NCBI RefSeq assembly: GCF_004664715.2
Contig: NC_051072.1
Span: 41,967,142-42,031,141 of the forward strand
Origin: Peromyscus leucopus
Lineage: Eukaryota; Chordata; Mammalia; Rodentia; Cricetidae
Direction: 5' to 3'
DNA length: 64,000 bases
Shown in pieces: positions 23,766-35,888 of this stretch. Each line of letters begins with the position of its first letter. The stretch's first letter is position 1. Position numbers and translations under genes: made by a program. The notes under the pieces are model-generated. The model saw only the letters and a list, made by a program, of their open reading frames with translations, searched no databases and had not been told where the DNA came from.

Positions 23766-23930
23766 ACTTATAAAAGATGATAATAGTATTTTCCTCTGCA
23801 CCCACTCTAGAGGGTTTGTTGTTTAGTTCTTTCTCCCTGACTTACGATTTCAAGGTGGGAGGGGTGATTACAGTAAAAAACAAACAAAAAAAAACCCTTT
23901 ATTTTCTTATTATTTATGACTGAAATGAAT

Positions 23931-23961
23931 GGTTTTTTTTTGTTGTTGTTGTTGTTGTTTT
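23931..23961. repeat. (GTT)n simple repeat
   Basis: T-run followed by GTT units. Confidence 0.85.
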
Positions 23962-24298
23962 TGGCCTGAGGTATTTTTATTAATGTTTCTTTTCATTAAG
24001 TTCTCCAAATTCCTACTGTTCTAGTTGTTTTCATAGCTAAAGGTACATTTAATGGAAGAAAAACCAGACAGTGCAGAAGTATATATAGTATATAGTAAAA
24101 GTTTTTTCATGCCCCCAAACTGAAACCCTGTCTTAAAGACATTCAAGAGAAACATAATTGTGTGTTTGGAGTTTAGAAAAATTTGTATGATGGTGCTTTT
24201 ACTTTGATCTTAAAAGTCCCAAAATTAAAGACTCCAGTAGTATGAGACAGAAACTTAAGCAACAGTTTTTAAAAATGGATCATTTTATATGTATTTTT

Positions 24299-24450
24299 TT
24301 TTTTTTTTTTTAGACAGGGTTTCTCTGTGTAGCTTTGCGCCTTTCCTGGAACTCACTTGGTAGCCCAGGCTGGCCTCGAACTCACAGAGATCCACCTGGC
24401 TCTGCCTCCTGAGTGCTGGGATTAAAGGCGTGCGCCACCACCGCCCGGCT
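24299..24450 (-). repeat. B1 SINE (cricetid type), recent
   Basis: Full reverse-complement B1. Perfect 19 bp duplication tcattttatatgtattttt at 24280 and at 24451. Confidence 0.96.
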
Positions 24451-25416
24451 TCATTTTATATGTATTTTTATAGGTAGCTTATTACCTGATTTAGACTCAA
24501 CCAGAAAACTTTATTTCTATTAATAGCAATCTATAAACGGAGCTACAGTCAAGCACATAGGTTTTCATGAAGTATTCATTTTTTGTCTTGTCAGCAGGTA
24601 CTTGCTTTAAAAGTATTAGTCAGCTTATTGTTTTCTGTCTTTTGACATTTTAAGTTTAAAAACATGAAGTATAATAGAAGTAATGTGTGTAGTAAGTTTT
24701 TATAACAATTTGTCTATTTTATGTTTTGAGTAGCCTCATAAAGCTTACTTGTCCATTTTTTAGATATCTGTATTTTTTTAACCATTTATTACAAGTTTTT
24801 TACTCTACTGTTGATTAAATGTTCTTGGTTAGAATACTCAGGAATAAATAAGCTCCAGTTTAAAATAATTACATTTCAGGGGGCTATTTTAGAAACTGAA
24901 CAGAGTTTTCCATCGAGCATATAAGCAGTGGTTAAAGTCCCAGGGCCATTTCATGGAAGTCTTCTTCTCTGGTAACTAGGCTGCCATTTATAAGTGATTT
25001 GTGGAATTTCACAATCTTATCTCTGCCTTTTGGAATAACTGCAAACTACTACTCTCTCCTGTCACTGTAAGAGAGACATTTTCTACAGGTGAGGATGTGT
25101 GTGTTACCAGAGGATACCTGGTCACTTCAGATGAAAACTCCACATATGATGGAGAAGAGGCCAGGGTGAAGATCAAGGAGCTCCATGTTTTCTAGAACTA
25201 AAAGACTGCCCGTGTTTTGATAGCCAGAGGCTAAGTGATGGGCAGTTTGGGTAGACATTGTGAGAGAGTGAGGAAATGATGTGAAACAGGCAGCCAGGAA
25301 AGAGATTGTCTGGGTAGCTTTGTTCTTGTGGGAGGTTTTGTGCTTTCTCATGTATAAAGTTCCAGGATTTCTTTTGGTTAGTCCACTGTGTAGGTGTGGG
25401 TGTGTGGTTTTACCAT

Positions 25417-25423
<7 letters not shown>

Positions 25424-25502
<79 letters not shown>

Positions 25503-25538
25503 GAGGGGGCGGAGAGGGAGAGAGAGAGAGAGAGAGAG
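25424..25538. repeat. Compound (TG)n(AG)n microsatellite
   Basis: About 19 TG units run directly into a GA tract interrupted by ggggagggggcgg. It sits inside or beside a degraded B3. Confidence 0.97.
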
Positions 25539-25539
25539 C

Positions 25540-25690
25540 ACGAGCCCTTGGAGTCCAGAAGATGATTATGGATCACCTGAAACTAGAGTTATAGTACTTG
25601 TGAATCACCAGATGTAGATTCTGAAAACTGAATTTGGGTTCTTTGTAAGAAGAGCAAATGCTTTTAGCCACTGAGCTATTCTCTGGTCCC
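25540..25690 (-). repeat. B3-like SINE remnant
   Basis: 'ggagtccagaagatgattatg', 'tgaatttgggttctttgtaag' and 'gccactgagctattctctgg' are reverse-complement B3; the microsatellite has grown at its upstream edge. Confidence 0.6.
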
Positions 25691-26479
25691 TAAAAAATTG
25701 TGGGAAGGAAAAAAAATCCAAAACGTATTGATGTATAAATTAATACAGAAGCAGATATGTCCATGTAGTCATACTCTGGTCAAGAAACAGAATGTTCAAA
25801 CAAGGTATTTGCGTGTATTTCCTGAGCCTGTGAATTATACATGGCATCCAAGTAGTTAAACTTTGAAGTGAAAGATCAACATGTAATTTGTACATTTTAA
25901 TTCCATTTTCTTACCTGTGTAGCAGCACATAACAATCAAGACTTACATATGTATTTGTGTTTAGATGGTGCAGGAGCAGGAGAAAGGGGGAAAACATGCC
26001 TAGGTAACCTCTTAGGAGATACTGAAAAGCAGCTTTAATGCTACGCTTCTCCACTAGATGTTCCCACCATCTGCCTCCTGCCTTCCTTGTTCATGGACCT
26101 TGTTACTAGGTTCCAGCACCTTGTCTTCATGCTGACTTTCAAATAAGTCCATAGGGGGTTGTAGCGCCATGTGTGCTGTGAAGGAAGGAAGGGTGTGTGA
26201 GACAGTTGATCTCTATTTCCTACTGAACAGTTGCTTCTTAGCTCCTCTCCAGAAGTCCTGGTTCACTTTTCATTTTTTTTTTTTTTGTTCTTGTTTTCAG
26301 ACAATCTTATGAGCTATTAGAGTCTAACTCACTTTTATTAGTTGTTCAGGATCCATCTTGATGATTTTAGTTTTGGAAATGATAGGTAATTTCTGGTATT
26401 ATTTTTATAATACCAGAATAACATAGATTTCAAAGTGCCTCCTGCCACTAGTTTGCACCCCCACCCCCCCATACACCTT

Positions 26480-26598
26480 TTGATGAATTTTGAGGCTGGA
26501 TCTTGCTATGTAGTCTACATTGGTCTGGAACTTGTGATTCTCCTGCCTCAGCCTCTTGAGTGGTTAAATTACAGGCATTGACTACCACACTTTGTGTT
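26480..26598 (-). repeat. Old B1-related SINE
   Basis: 'ttgaggctggatcttgctat' and 'tcctgcctcagcctcttgag' give reverse-complement B1 order. Confidence 0.6.
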
Positions 26599-26987
26599 TA
26601 CCATTTTGCTAAAGCTAGTAAGCATGTACGGCTGCACCCTTAGTGTCCAGTGAAATCTTATGAGTTAAAATAGTGTGAACAAGAGGCATGTGGTATACCT
26701 GCAGCTGGCCCAGATGTAACTCTTACCTCTTGTGATAAAGTAGAGGATACTATATTTTTAATAGGAAGTACTTTTCAACAGTGGGGGACCTTATATAAGT
26801 GTTCTTGACAGGGTTAGGGTGAGCACTCTCTCTTTCTTCCTCTGTCTATTGAGTTTCCAGTACACGGATGTAAACCTCAGTCTGCCCTTAGTTGTATCTT
26901 TGGAAAATTTGTCGCTCCTGCCAGATAATTTTCTATAGCAATTTTTTTCTAACCATAATATGTAAAGCTATATTTCTTTGTGTAAAT

Positions 26988-27018
26988 AATAAATAAACAA
27001 ACAAACAAATAAATAAAG
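26988..27018. repeat. (AAAC/AAAT)n simple repeat
   Basis: Tandem aaac then aaat units. Confidence 0.8.
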
Positions 27019-27123
27019 TTCTTTGAGAGCTTATGCCTTGACCTTTAAAACCCTTTCCTCAATTACTTGCTTGCTTATGAAGTCCTCTTAAATTCTGTCT
27101 TCTAACATGGTGCCACTTAGAGT

Positions 27124-27272
27124 TTTATCCTTTGTTTTGTTTTGTTTTTCAAGACAGGATTTTTCTGTGTAACCAGCACTCTGTAGACCAGGCTGGCCTC
27201 TAACTCACAGAGATCCACCTGCCTTTGCCTTCTGAATGCTGGGATTAAAGGTATTAGCCACCACCACCAGCC
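27124..27272 (-). repeat. B1 SINE
   Basis: Reverse-complement B1 from 'tttttcaagacaggattttt' to 'agccaccaccaccagcc'. Confidence 0.88.
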
Positions 27273-27525
27273 AAGCTAGAGTTTTGTTTTTAATGTAAAC
27301 AGAACTGACCTTGCAGTTGCAGGCAGTAGAGCTCCCAAGACAGAAGGCCCTGGAGGTGTAAAGTTTGTAAAAGAGAGAAGAGAGAGGTGAGGAGAGAACT
27401 GGCTAAAATGCTGTTGGGAGCTTGGGTTTTTAACTGTAGAGCAAAATTATGGAAAGATATAAATCTATGCTTTACACAAGAGAAAGAAACATTGAGATTT
27501 TTCAAAAGAACCCTCTGAAACCAAG

Positions 27526-27665
27526 TGTGATAAAGAATACCTATAATTCCAGGATTTGGGAGGGCGGCAGCAAAGGGGTCAAAATTTAAAGGTCATCTTC
27601 TGTTGCAGAGTAAACTCAAGGCCAGCTTGGGTTACATGAGAGCCCATCTCAGAAACTACAACGAA
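27526..27665 (+). repeat. B1/B4-like remnant
   Basis: 'gaatacctataattccaggat' and 'aactcaaggccagcttgggtt' fit the right half of a B4/B1. Confidence 0.45.
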
Positions 27666-28213
27666 ACACTCTAGTGTGTGCTAGAGAAGATGAATTACAG
27701 AAAGCTGTGAGAGGAAGTTGTCCTGTTGGAGAAGCCACATTCTATTCAGACTAGAAATAGAATTGGCCTGTAATACAGCATCAGTAGTAGGAAAGTAGAG
27801 ACATAGAAACAAGGATTTCTGGAGGTAAATGTGGCAGAATTTGATGATGAGTTTTGGAAGGGGGATGAGGAGAAAGAGTAGAACTGATTGACTGGGTGGG
27901 GTAGAGCTTGTCTTTATTAATGAAGGAAATTGAGGAGAACCTGCTTTTACTTTCCCCCCTTGTTCTGGTTTTTACTTTGACTTGGGAGGCATCACATAGT
28001 GTAGATGCCTTGAATTTGAGATGCTTGTAAGGTTGCCAAGAGCAGATGCGAGAGGATGTGGATGTAGTTAAGATCCCATGCTGGGAGTGGGGAGGAGGAA
28101 TTTTGTCAGGGAGCCTGCTAAGAGCAGGCCTAGGTAGCCTTTTTGGCTAGACTGTATGTATAACAAATTAGTCAAATTTTTGTTTGTGTGAAGTTGTTAA
28201 TTACATAGTTTCT

Positions 28214-28346
28214 AAAGACAGGGTCTCACTCTGTAGCCCCAGCTACCTTGGAACCATATATAGGTCAGGTTGACTGTGAACACAGAGATGTACTTGCCTC
28301 TGCTTCTGAATTGGTGAAATTAAAGGCTTTCTCCACCATGCCTGGT
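28214..28346 (-). repeat. Old B1-related SINE
   Basis: 'aagacagggtctcactctgt', 'gtgaacacagagatgtactt' and 'ctccaccatgcctgg' in reverse-complement B1 order. Confidence 0.6.
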
Positions 28347-28382
28347 TACCATATAAGTATTTTTAAATAATTTGAAAATAGA

Positions 28383-28592
28383 GTCTAGAAAGATGGCTCA
28401 GTGGTCAAGAACACTTTCTCCTCTGACAGAGGGACCTGAATTCAGTTCCCAGCACCTAAATGGTGGCTCACAGTCATTTATAACACTAGTTTCAGGGGAT
28501 CCAGTGTTCTCTTCCGATTTCTGAGGGTATCAGGTATTCACATGGTACACCTGCATACACACAAACCAAGCACTAATACACATAAAAATGTT
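28383..28592 (+). repeat. B3 SINE
   Basis: 'ctagaaagatggctcagtggt', 'attcagttcccagcaccta' and 'ctgcatacacacaaacc' give full B3 order with an A-rich end. Confidence 0.88.
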
Positions 28593-28953
28593 TAAAAATA
28601 ATACTTTAGAGAAATTGTTTTTCCTCTTATTTCAAATTTTATCTGTTTATTGCAAATTTTTTTAAATATCAAGGTTGCTGAGTTTTGCTTAGTTTTTTTC
28701 TCTTAGTTTTTTGAGAATTTAATACAATATATTTTGGTCATATTCACCACTCCATCTCACCCACTGTGTCTTTTATCTTTTTCCTTTTTCTTTTCTTTTT
28801 TTTATCCCCCCTGTCACTAAGCCTCATTTGTGCAGTTTTGTTTTGTAAACTTTGCTGCTGTCTTGTTCTTCATTGACAGGTAGCTTCTTACCAGTTGTTA
28901 TCAGTGCCCTCATTGTTAATAGTCAGAGTTGACTTTTAATTATGGAACACTAA

Positions 28954-29082
28954 CTAGGCCTGGTGGTACATACCTTTAATCCTAGCACTGGGGAGGAAGA
29001 GGCAGGTGAATCTCTGTGTTCAAGGCCAGTGAGAGCTACATAGACACTGTCGAAGTGTGTGTGTGTGTGTGTGTAAGTGTGT
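28954..29082 (+). repeat. B1 SINE with (TG)n tail
   Basis: 'ctggtggtacatacctttaat' to 'gctacatagacactgtcgaa', then a (TG)n run from 29055 where the A-tail would be. Confidence 0.8.
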
Positions 29083-29207
29083 AACACTTTCCAAGAGCAT
29101 ATTATCCTCATTTGGGCTGAGCTGTGTGACACATGGGACTTCTTCAGGACTTTAATCCTGAATACAAGTACCTTTTCATACAACTTTAATAATATTACTA
29201 CAGATGT

Positions 29208-29396
29208 CTCTTTATTTTACTGTTTTTATGTGTATGGGTGTTTTGCCTACATGTTTGTCTGTGTACTATCTGCATGCTGTGCCTGTTGGATCCCCTGGAA
29301 CTGGAGTTATATAGACAGCTGTGGGTGCTAGGATGAACCCTGTGTCTTCTGGAAGAGCAACCAGTACATTTAAGTGCCAACTATTTCTCCAGCCCT
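29208..29396 (-). repeat. B3 SINE
   Basis: 'gtgtatgggtgttttgcctac', 'cccctggaactggagttata' and 'ctatttctccagccct' are reverse-complement B3. Confidence 0.85.
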
Positions 29397-29572
29397 GACA
29401 ATTGGCTTTTTAAAATTTGTTCTAGGGAATAGCTTTTGATTACCTTGTAATTACTTATGATAAAGCTTTACTTTAAACAATTTTCTGCATTGACAATGGT
29501 GAGATATTAACCTGATCCAATGATTACTAATTTCTGTTAAATTTCTTTATTTCCCCTCTTTTAAGAAAACCC

Positions 29573-29760
29573 AGATTGGAGATGGAGCTCAGTTAGTAGA
29601 CTACCTACCTAGCAGGCATGAAACCCTAGGTTTGATTCCCAGTACCACAAAAATCAGGTATGGTGTGTACAGGGGAGGCAGGAAGATCACAAGTTTGAAG
29701 TCTCTCCCTTTATTACTTAATAAGTTTGATACCAGCTTAGGTTACGTGTGACTTGTACTA
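29573..29760 (+). repeat. B4-like SINE (ID head plus B1-like tail)
   Basis: ID-type head 'ggagctcagttagtagacta' and 'ggtttgattcccagtacc', then 'caggtatggtgtgtacaggg' and 'tcacaagtttgaag'. Confidence 0.6.
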
Positions 29761-29910
29761 GACATTGGTCATTTCATTTTCATCCATGTCCTTAGTATGT
29801 CCTAGATAAACTTAGTATGTCCTTACTGGGCATTGTTTTCTCTGAATGCATAATCTTTCTCTTGCAAAATATCAAAGGACAGAAAATTCTACTCATCCTA
29901 AGATACAACA

Positions 29911-30226
29911 TGTGGTGGTTTGAATGAGAATGGTGCCCATAGCTTACATGTTTGAATACTTGGTTCTCAGTTGGTAGACCTACTTGGGAAGGATTAGGGG
30001 GTGTGGTCTTGTTGGAGGAAGTGTGTAATGAGGCAGGCTTTGAGGCTCCAGATGACCTAGTGCTGTTCCCAATTAGCTGCTTGCCTCTTCCTTGCAGTTC
30101 TACATGTGTGCTCAGAGCCGTTCCTGCCTCTGTACCTTTGCTCCACCATCATGGACTGTAAAGCCCTGGTACCTTAAGTCCAATTAAAACACTTCTTTTA
30201 TAAGTTGCCACTGTCATGGTTTTTTA
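29911..30226 (+). mobile_element. MaLR-like solo LTR, copy 1
   Basis: Begins tgtggtggtttgaatgagaa and ends near the conserved 'ttataagttgccactgtcatg'. It matches the LTRs at 30233, 42481 and (reversed) 58848. Old retroviral LTR of the ERVL/MaLR sort; no genes. Confidence 0.7.
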
Positions 30227-30232
30227 TCTAAG

Positions 30233-30600
30233 TGTGGTGGTTTGAAAGAAAATGGCCTCCAGAGGGAGTTGCACTAATGGGAGGTGTGGCCTTGTTGGAG
30301 TGGGTGTGGTCTTGCTGGAGGAAGTGTGTCACTGTGGAGGCGGGCTTGAGGTCTCATAAATGCTCAAGACACACCCAGCAAGCTGACTACTTCCTGTTGT
30401 CTGTGAGTCAAGATGTAAGAACTCTCAGCTAACTCTCCAGCACCGTGTCTGCCTGCATACACCATGCTCCCTGCCATGATGATAGTGAACTAAATCTCTG
30501 AAACTGTAAGCTAAGCCGCCCCTGAATAAAATGTTTTCCTTTATAAGAGTTGCCGTGGTCATGGTGTGTCTTCACAGCAATAGAAAAGTAACTATTACAC
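30233..30600 (+). mobile_element. MaLR-like solo LTR, copy 2
   Basis: Begins tgtggtggtttgaaagaaaa, includes 'ctccctgccatgatgatagt' and ends after 'gtgtcttcacagcaatagaa'. It follows copy 1 head to tail, separated by only a few bases. Confidence 0.75.
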
Positions 30601-30644
30601 TACATATTGATCATCTTTTCAAAAAATTATGTTACTTCTTTTTA

Positions 30645-30765
30645 GTGTACCACCTGCAAGAGTCATTTTTCTGCTTCTACAATATGGGTGCTGAGGGTCA
30701 AACTCAGGTCTTCAGTCTTGCTGCTAAGTGCCTTTACCCGTGGAGCCATCTCATTAGCTCCATAT
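30645..30765 (-). repeat. tRNA-head SINE remnant
   Basis: 'gggtgctgagggtcaaactca' and 'cgtggagccatctcattagc' resemble a reverse-complement tRNA-derived SINE. Confidence 0.45.
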
Positions 30766-30941
30766 CCACCAGCTTAATTATTTCTTACAATGTTGGAGAT
30801 AATGACTTGGGGATGGGGCGGAAAGTTTATGTGCCTGTGCAGTAACAACAAACAAAACACAGATAAATACCACACATTAAAAATCTTTGTAAGATCATTG
30901 AGTTTAAGAAAATATGCTTTGTTGTAAAGTAGTGAGTTGTG

Positions 30942-31165
30942 GGGCTGGATTTGATTGGTTGCTCAGTAGTTAAGGCACTGGCAACTCTTCCAGAGGACCT
31001 GGGTTCAATTTTCAGCACCCACATGGTGAGTCACAATTGGCTGTAACTTCAGTTCTAGGAGGTCTAACACCCTCTTCTGGCCTCTACAAAAACCAGACTC
31101 ACGAGTGATGTACAGACATACATGCAGGCAAAGCATCTACACACATAAAAGTCTTTTTTTTTTTT
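30942..31165 (+). repeat. B3 SINE
   Basis: 'aaggcactggcaactcttcc', 'gttcaattttcagcaccca' and 'acatgcaggcaaagcatct' in B3 order. A poly-T tract follows. Confidence 0.85.
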
Positions 31166-32751
31166 TTAAGGTAGTGATTTAATGAACTTTGAATTATGAA
31201 TGTTTAGGTTCTCCTTGGCCAGCTTTTCTTAGGGGAACTAGATGTCTTCATATGCTTTTTCATGACCGTGCAGAGAATTACTGTATAAAAAGGATTGTTT
31301 CCATTTAGAGGACAAAAATATTTACAGCCTAAATTCTGGAAAGTATTTGAACAGTGTAAACATCAATACTGTGATAGTTTCATGCTGTGGGGATTCTGGG
31401 ATAAAACTGATGACTCAGGCTTCCTTGCTTCCTTTGACTCTTTCAACAAATGTCTGTTGTTTGTTTGTTCTTGTTAAGTTGTGTAAACCAAGAGACACAG
31501 TGGAGAATGTATCGCCTGGTTGTTGCTTTTAGGTTTTACTAACTTGTTTCTTTTTTAAATTACCCCTTGTTCTTCCTTATTAATAATAATTTAAGAATGA
31601 TTTCAGATATTAAGTAGGTGTGAGTTGTGATTAGTATGATTAAAGCCTGTTTATATAATTTTAAAGTGGTTGAAGTTCTGATTCTTCTCTTTGGCCTGCT
31701 ACTGTGAAAATTTTGACTTATAAAATTGTACTGAAAAATTGATTGAAAACATCCGTGTTTCTGCCTGCCTATTTTCTTCCTAGCACAGGAGGGTGAAGAC
31801 AGGGTGTGAATTTTGATGTCATCATTTTAGCCAGAGAGAAAAATTAAGATCGTGCTCTTAGATGATTGGCCAGTATAAAATGCTCATTAAAGAAAAACTC
31901 AAAAACAAAACAGAACAAAAAAAAAAACAAAAGCGGACAAATAGGTGCCAGAGACCCATTCCCTTTAACCAAATAAGTATTAGAACATTCTGCTTATTTT
32001 TGTCTTTGTGGATTAAAAGCTTTGTAGGCTTTCTAAGGACATTTAGTTTTTTAAACATCTATTGTTTGAGTTCATAATGATATAAGAGGAATAATTTTAA
32101 ACTAGCTCTTTTAAAATCAAAGTAAACACAGAAAACGTTGATTTTGTATATTACCAAGTTTTCAAAAGCAAGGGGAAAAAAATCACTTTTCATTAGGTCC
32201 CATAATCTATACATGTATCATTTTTATATATACCTTCAGGAAATATTAACAGTTCAAAACTAGTTTTATTCATGTATATTTTAGTGAAAAAGGAAATAAA
32301 TGAAAATTGTATAGAATTAGTTTATATGGTCAAATGGCTTTTACTTGCTGATTTCAGGTTTTTGTGCCTTCACACATTTAATCCTTGTGCACATGTAGAA
32401 TTAGTTACCATACAACAGTTATCCCTTGGGATCCATAGGGGATTGTTTTTGAGATCCTTTGGATAAAATCTGCACGTGCTCAAACCCCATGTATAAAATG
32501 GTAGAATTGCATATATAGCATGCACACCCCTCCATATGCTTTAAAATCACCTCTAGATGACTTAAAAAAATCAGAAGCAGGATAAATTCTGTGTACAATA
32601 TACTTAGTGGCTAAAATAATGAAAAGTCAGTGCAAATGCACTTTCTTCCCTAAAGTATTTTGATCCATGGTTGGTTTACTGTATAGATGAGGGTCCTGCA
32701 GATAAAAATGTCTGAGTATGCTTCAGCAGTACAAGCCAAGGTTTTTTAAAA

Positions 32752-32900
32752 GCTTGTACTAGTGATGAGGCGTAGGTCAGGGATAGAATGCTCGTCTAGC
32801 AGGCTCAAGGCCCTGGATGTAAGTCTTAGCATGGGCACAGGAGGCCTGTGTTCTTTGTGTGGCACCGTCACTTGTTTTATAATCCTGTCTAAATCAAGGA
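32752..32900 (+). repeat. ID/B4-like SINE
   Basis: 'tagaatgctcgtctagcagg' and 'aaggccctggatgtaagtc' resemble an ID head; the rest is diverged. Confidence 0.4.
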
Positions 32901-33754
32901 CGTAGGAAAGGAAAAGTGAAAGTGACATGTCACAGGCAGAGCAAACTTGGGCCATCAGTGTGGCCCTCCTTCAGTTCCACTTGACTCTCCAGTCTCCTTG
33001 ATAGCAAAATTCTCTTGTGGTTTTTTAAAAATGAAGTTTCACAAATGGATTTAGGACTCACTCTTTCTCTGTGTTCTGGCTTATAGCCAGTATAATCAGT
33101 TGCATATTTCTTATCTATGTATCAGCTATTCATGACTGTGATTATCTCTACTTGTTTGGGATTTTTGTTTTGTTTTTTAAATGTTTTAAAAACATCTCTG
33201 TGTGTTCACACATGTACCATAGCACCTATGTGGGTATCAGATGCCACAGGTTACATGTCTAATGAGTGAAGAAGATCTTTTCTTGAATTCAGGACAGTAT
33301 TGTGTTCGTTGGTGAGAGAGTAGTCGGGGAAGTGTTCATGATGGAAGTGTGAGGGAAGGGAGTAATAAGAAAGGCAGAACACCGAATGTTGGGTTCTACA
33401 GGGCTACTGTGTGACTGTAGGTAGCTCTCAGGTTATCTTTTCAGGGATTGTAGATTCCTTAGGCCTTCGTAGTTAAGAAGAATTGTCACTCTTAATAAGC
33501 AGCAGTTTGGGGCGTTAAGAACTAGGTCTAGCATCAGATTTGAGTGGGTGAGCCCAGGAAGACTGCAGGACATGATACCCTGCTCATGTATATAATAGGG
33601 TGGTTTTCATCAAAAAGGAAATGGTGCCTAGTTCCTAGAAAGTGTTTCCAGAAGTGACCAAAGCAAAATTATCTCTAATCCTTATTTGTCTTATTGTAGC
33701 TTTATTTTGATTGTTTCTACTTTAAATGTTTAGTCACATTAAAAAGCATAATTC

Positions 33755-33900
33755 CAGAAACCAGAATGGATATGAGGTTAAGACACTTACTACTAAGCTT
33801 GATGATGAGTTTAATCTCCAAAACCCAATGTGGTGATAAGAGAAAACCTGACCCCTGTGAGTTGTATGCCCACTATATATACCCCACCCCAAATAAATGA
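33755..33900 (+). repeat. Diverged B3-like SINE
   Basis: 'tgaggttaagacacttactac', 'tttaatctccaaaaccca' and 'ccccaaataaatgagtg' loosely follow B2/B3. Confidence 0.45.
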
Positions 33901-34252
33901 GTGAAAAAAAATGTTTTAAAAGTTAAAAACCCTAATTCTAGAACTATTGTGAAACTATTATGAAAAACAAGATTGATTCTTAATTTATGACAGGTGTTGG
34001 GAGAGTGTTGCGTGTGCTGTTTTTTGTGCACATGGGCAGAACAGGGCTTTAGAGCCCCTGGATGTGGTTACATACCCGTGTTTATTATTGCTGCCATGAG
34101 GAGCAGCCTGCAACAGCAGCTCAGAGATTGAAAGGAATCCATGGAGTTGGAGAACTAATCACTCAACTTGACTTTTCTGAGGGAGTAAAACTTCTTAATT
34201 CTCTGGGGCCATGAGCAGGGCTAAACTTAACTCTTGGGAATGGTGAAAAAGG

Positions 34253-34256
<4 letters not shown>

Positions 34257-34301
<45 letters not shown>

Positions 34302-34303
34302 CC
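34257..34303. repeat. (CA)n microsatellite
   Basis: About 22 CA units with one cg interruption near the end. Confidence 0.97.
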
Positions 34304-34329
34304 CCTTTAGGGTCTGTCATCTTCTGTCT

Positions 34330-35395
34330 CTTTAGTTCTTTTTTTACTTCTATCCAGATGTATCCCTTCTGTCTCTCTCGATGTTTTCCTTCTAACTACT
34401 TCCTGATGTCTTCCTTCTACGTCTTGCCTTCTACATCTTTCCTGGTGTTCTTCCTTATATTTCCTTATATTTCCTACATCTTTCCTTATATTCTGTCTTT
34501 ACTTTTCCCTTATATACCCCAGCAAACTCTTTCAAGCAATCTAAAAATTACAATGTGATTACATTCCAATTTTTGAGTGAATGATTACAATGAATACAAG
34601 TAAAAAACAACATGTTTTCCATAACCCTTATGTGATTAAACATTTTACATATTGTAGGTGAGAAACAAGTTGTCTCAAAACACGCATACATTCAAAGTGT
34701 AAGCAAGCAAGGTATTTTTCTCAGCCAGTTCTTTTGCTGGCAGGCTGCATTTTGCAGTTACAAAGACAGGATCAACCACGTTATTTTTATCTTAAAGGTA
34801 AACTTATAAGAAATCTTAAAAGAATCACAAATCTAAATTTTTATATATGAAAAACAATCAGCTCTACTTTAAATACTGAGGGTACATACCCACTCAACAA
34901 GTTTTTATGTCAGGAAGCTGAGGGCAGAAATGGGTACAAGGAATTAATCATCACCATGAATCACCAACCCATCCAAGCAAGAAAAGGTTCACCAGCCAGC
35001 AATACGGGCTGCCGTTGTCCTTGTTTCTTGACCTCAGCAAGTCTCTCACTCAACTTTCTAAACTTTAAATGGTTCCCCAAGAGTTTCTGCCTCAAAGCCA
35101 TTAACAAAAACACCTTAACCTAACCTTACTAACAACAAATCTACATGTCTAAATTCTTTCTAAGGGTAGTGGTTGCATCATTTATCTGCTCCAGCAGCAA
35201 TGCTTGAAAAAGTTAATCACTATTACTGTAAGTACCAGTAACATGGCCCAGTGAGGGCCTAGAAACCCGCTGAGAGTCTTCATATAACCCATAGATTGTG
35301 AGAGACGTGGTGCCCAGGAAGGCAACAATCAGAGCTATGCTCAATAACAGCATGAGGTCCTCATAGTCCTTGGGGCTTTGCCTCTCCAAGGCTCA
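34330..35395 (-). other. Possible decayed ERV fragment
   Basis: A pyrimidine-rich tract (34330-34520) is followed by about 800 nt unlike the surrounding AT-rich intron. On the minus strand a frame of about 60 codons (about 35395 down to TAA at 35213-35215) holds a strongly hydrophobic stretch and a Tyr/Glu-rich segment. That is reminiscent of a membrane-protein piece and possibly retroviral, but I cannot assign it. No intact gene. Confidence 0.25.
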
Positions 35396-35399
35396 CTCA

Positions 35400-35573
35400 G
35401 ATATGACTTTGCCAGCTGTCTAACTGTGTTCCATGAGTTCCAATGCTGCCCGTTGGTCCCCTTGCATGCCCTCCGACAGTTTATAAGCTGTCTGAGGTGG
35501 GTGTTGGGGACCAAACTGCCCTTCTGCAAAAACAATACTTGCCAAACTGTTGAGTTATTTCTCCAGCCCTAGA
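35400..35573 (-). repeat. Rodent repeat with tRNA-head end
   Basis: It ends in 'gttgagttatttctccagccc', the reverse complement of a B2/B3-type head, after 'gtgggtgttggggaccaaac'. Confidence 0.5.
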
Positions 35574-35699
35574 AAAATCTTTCTAAAAGGCTTCATTATG
35601 AAATGTTACAAGTTAGGTTGTTACAAGGAATGTATTTATAGTAGTAGTGTTAGAAGAGTTTGTAAGTCTTAATTCTTATTCATTTAAATATATATTCTG

Positions 35700-35888
35700 A
35701 AGTCTGGAGTTGTAATGCACACCTTTAATCCCAGCACTTGGGAGGTAGAGGCAGGCAGGTATTTGTGAGTTCAAAGCCAGCCTGGTCTACACGGTGAATT
35801 TCAGGACAACCAGGGCTACATAGAGTCACTGTCTTTATATACATACATACATACATACATACATACATACATGTGTGTGTGTGTGTGT
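35700..35888 (+). repeat. B1 SINE with (ATAC)n(GT)n tail
   Basis: 'ggagttgtaatgcacacct' to 'gggctacatagagtcactgtc', then about eight ATAC units and a GT run in place of the usual A-tail. Confidence 0.88.

Noticed and set aside
25127..25594. Several frames of 66-149 codons on both strands
   Set aside because: They are produced by the (TG)n(AG)n microsatellite and encode only Ser/Leu, His/Thr, Cys/Val or Glu/Arg repeats.
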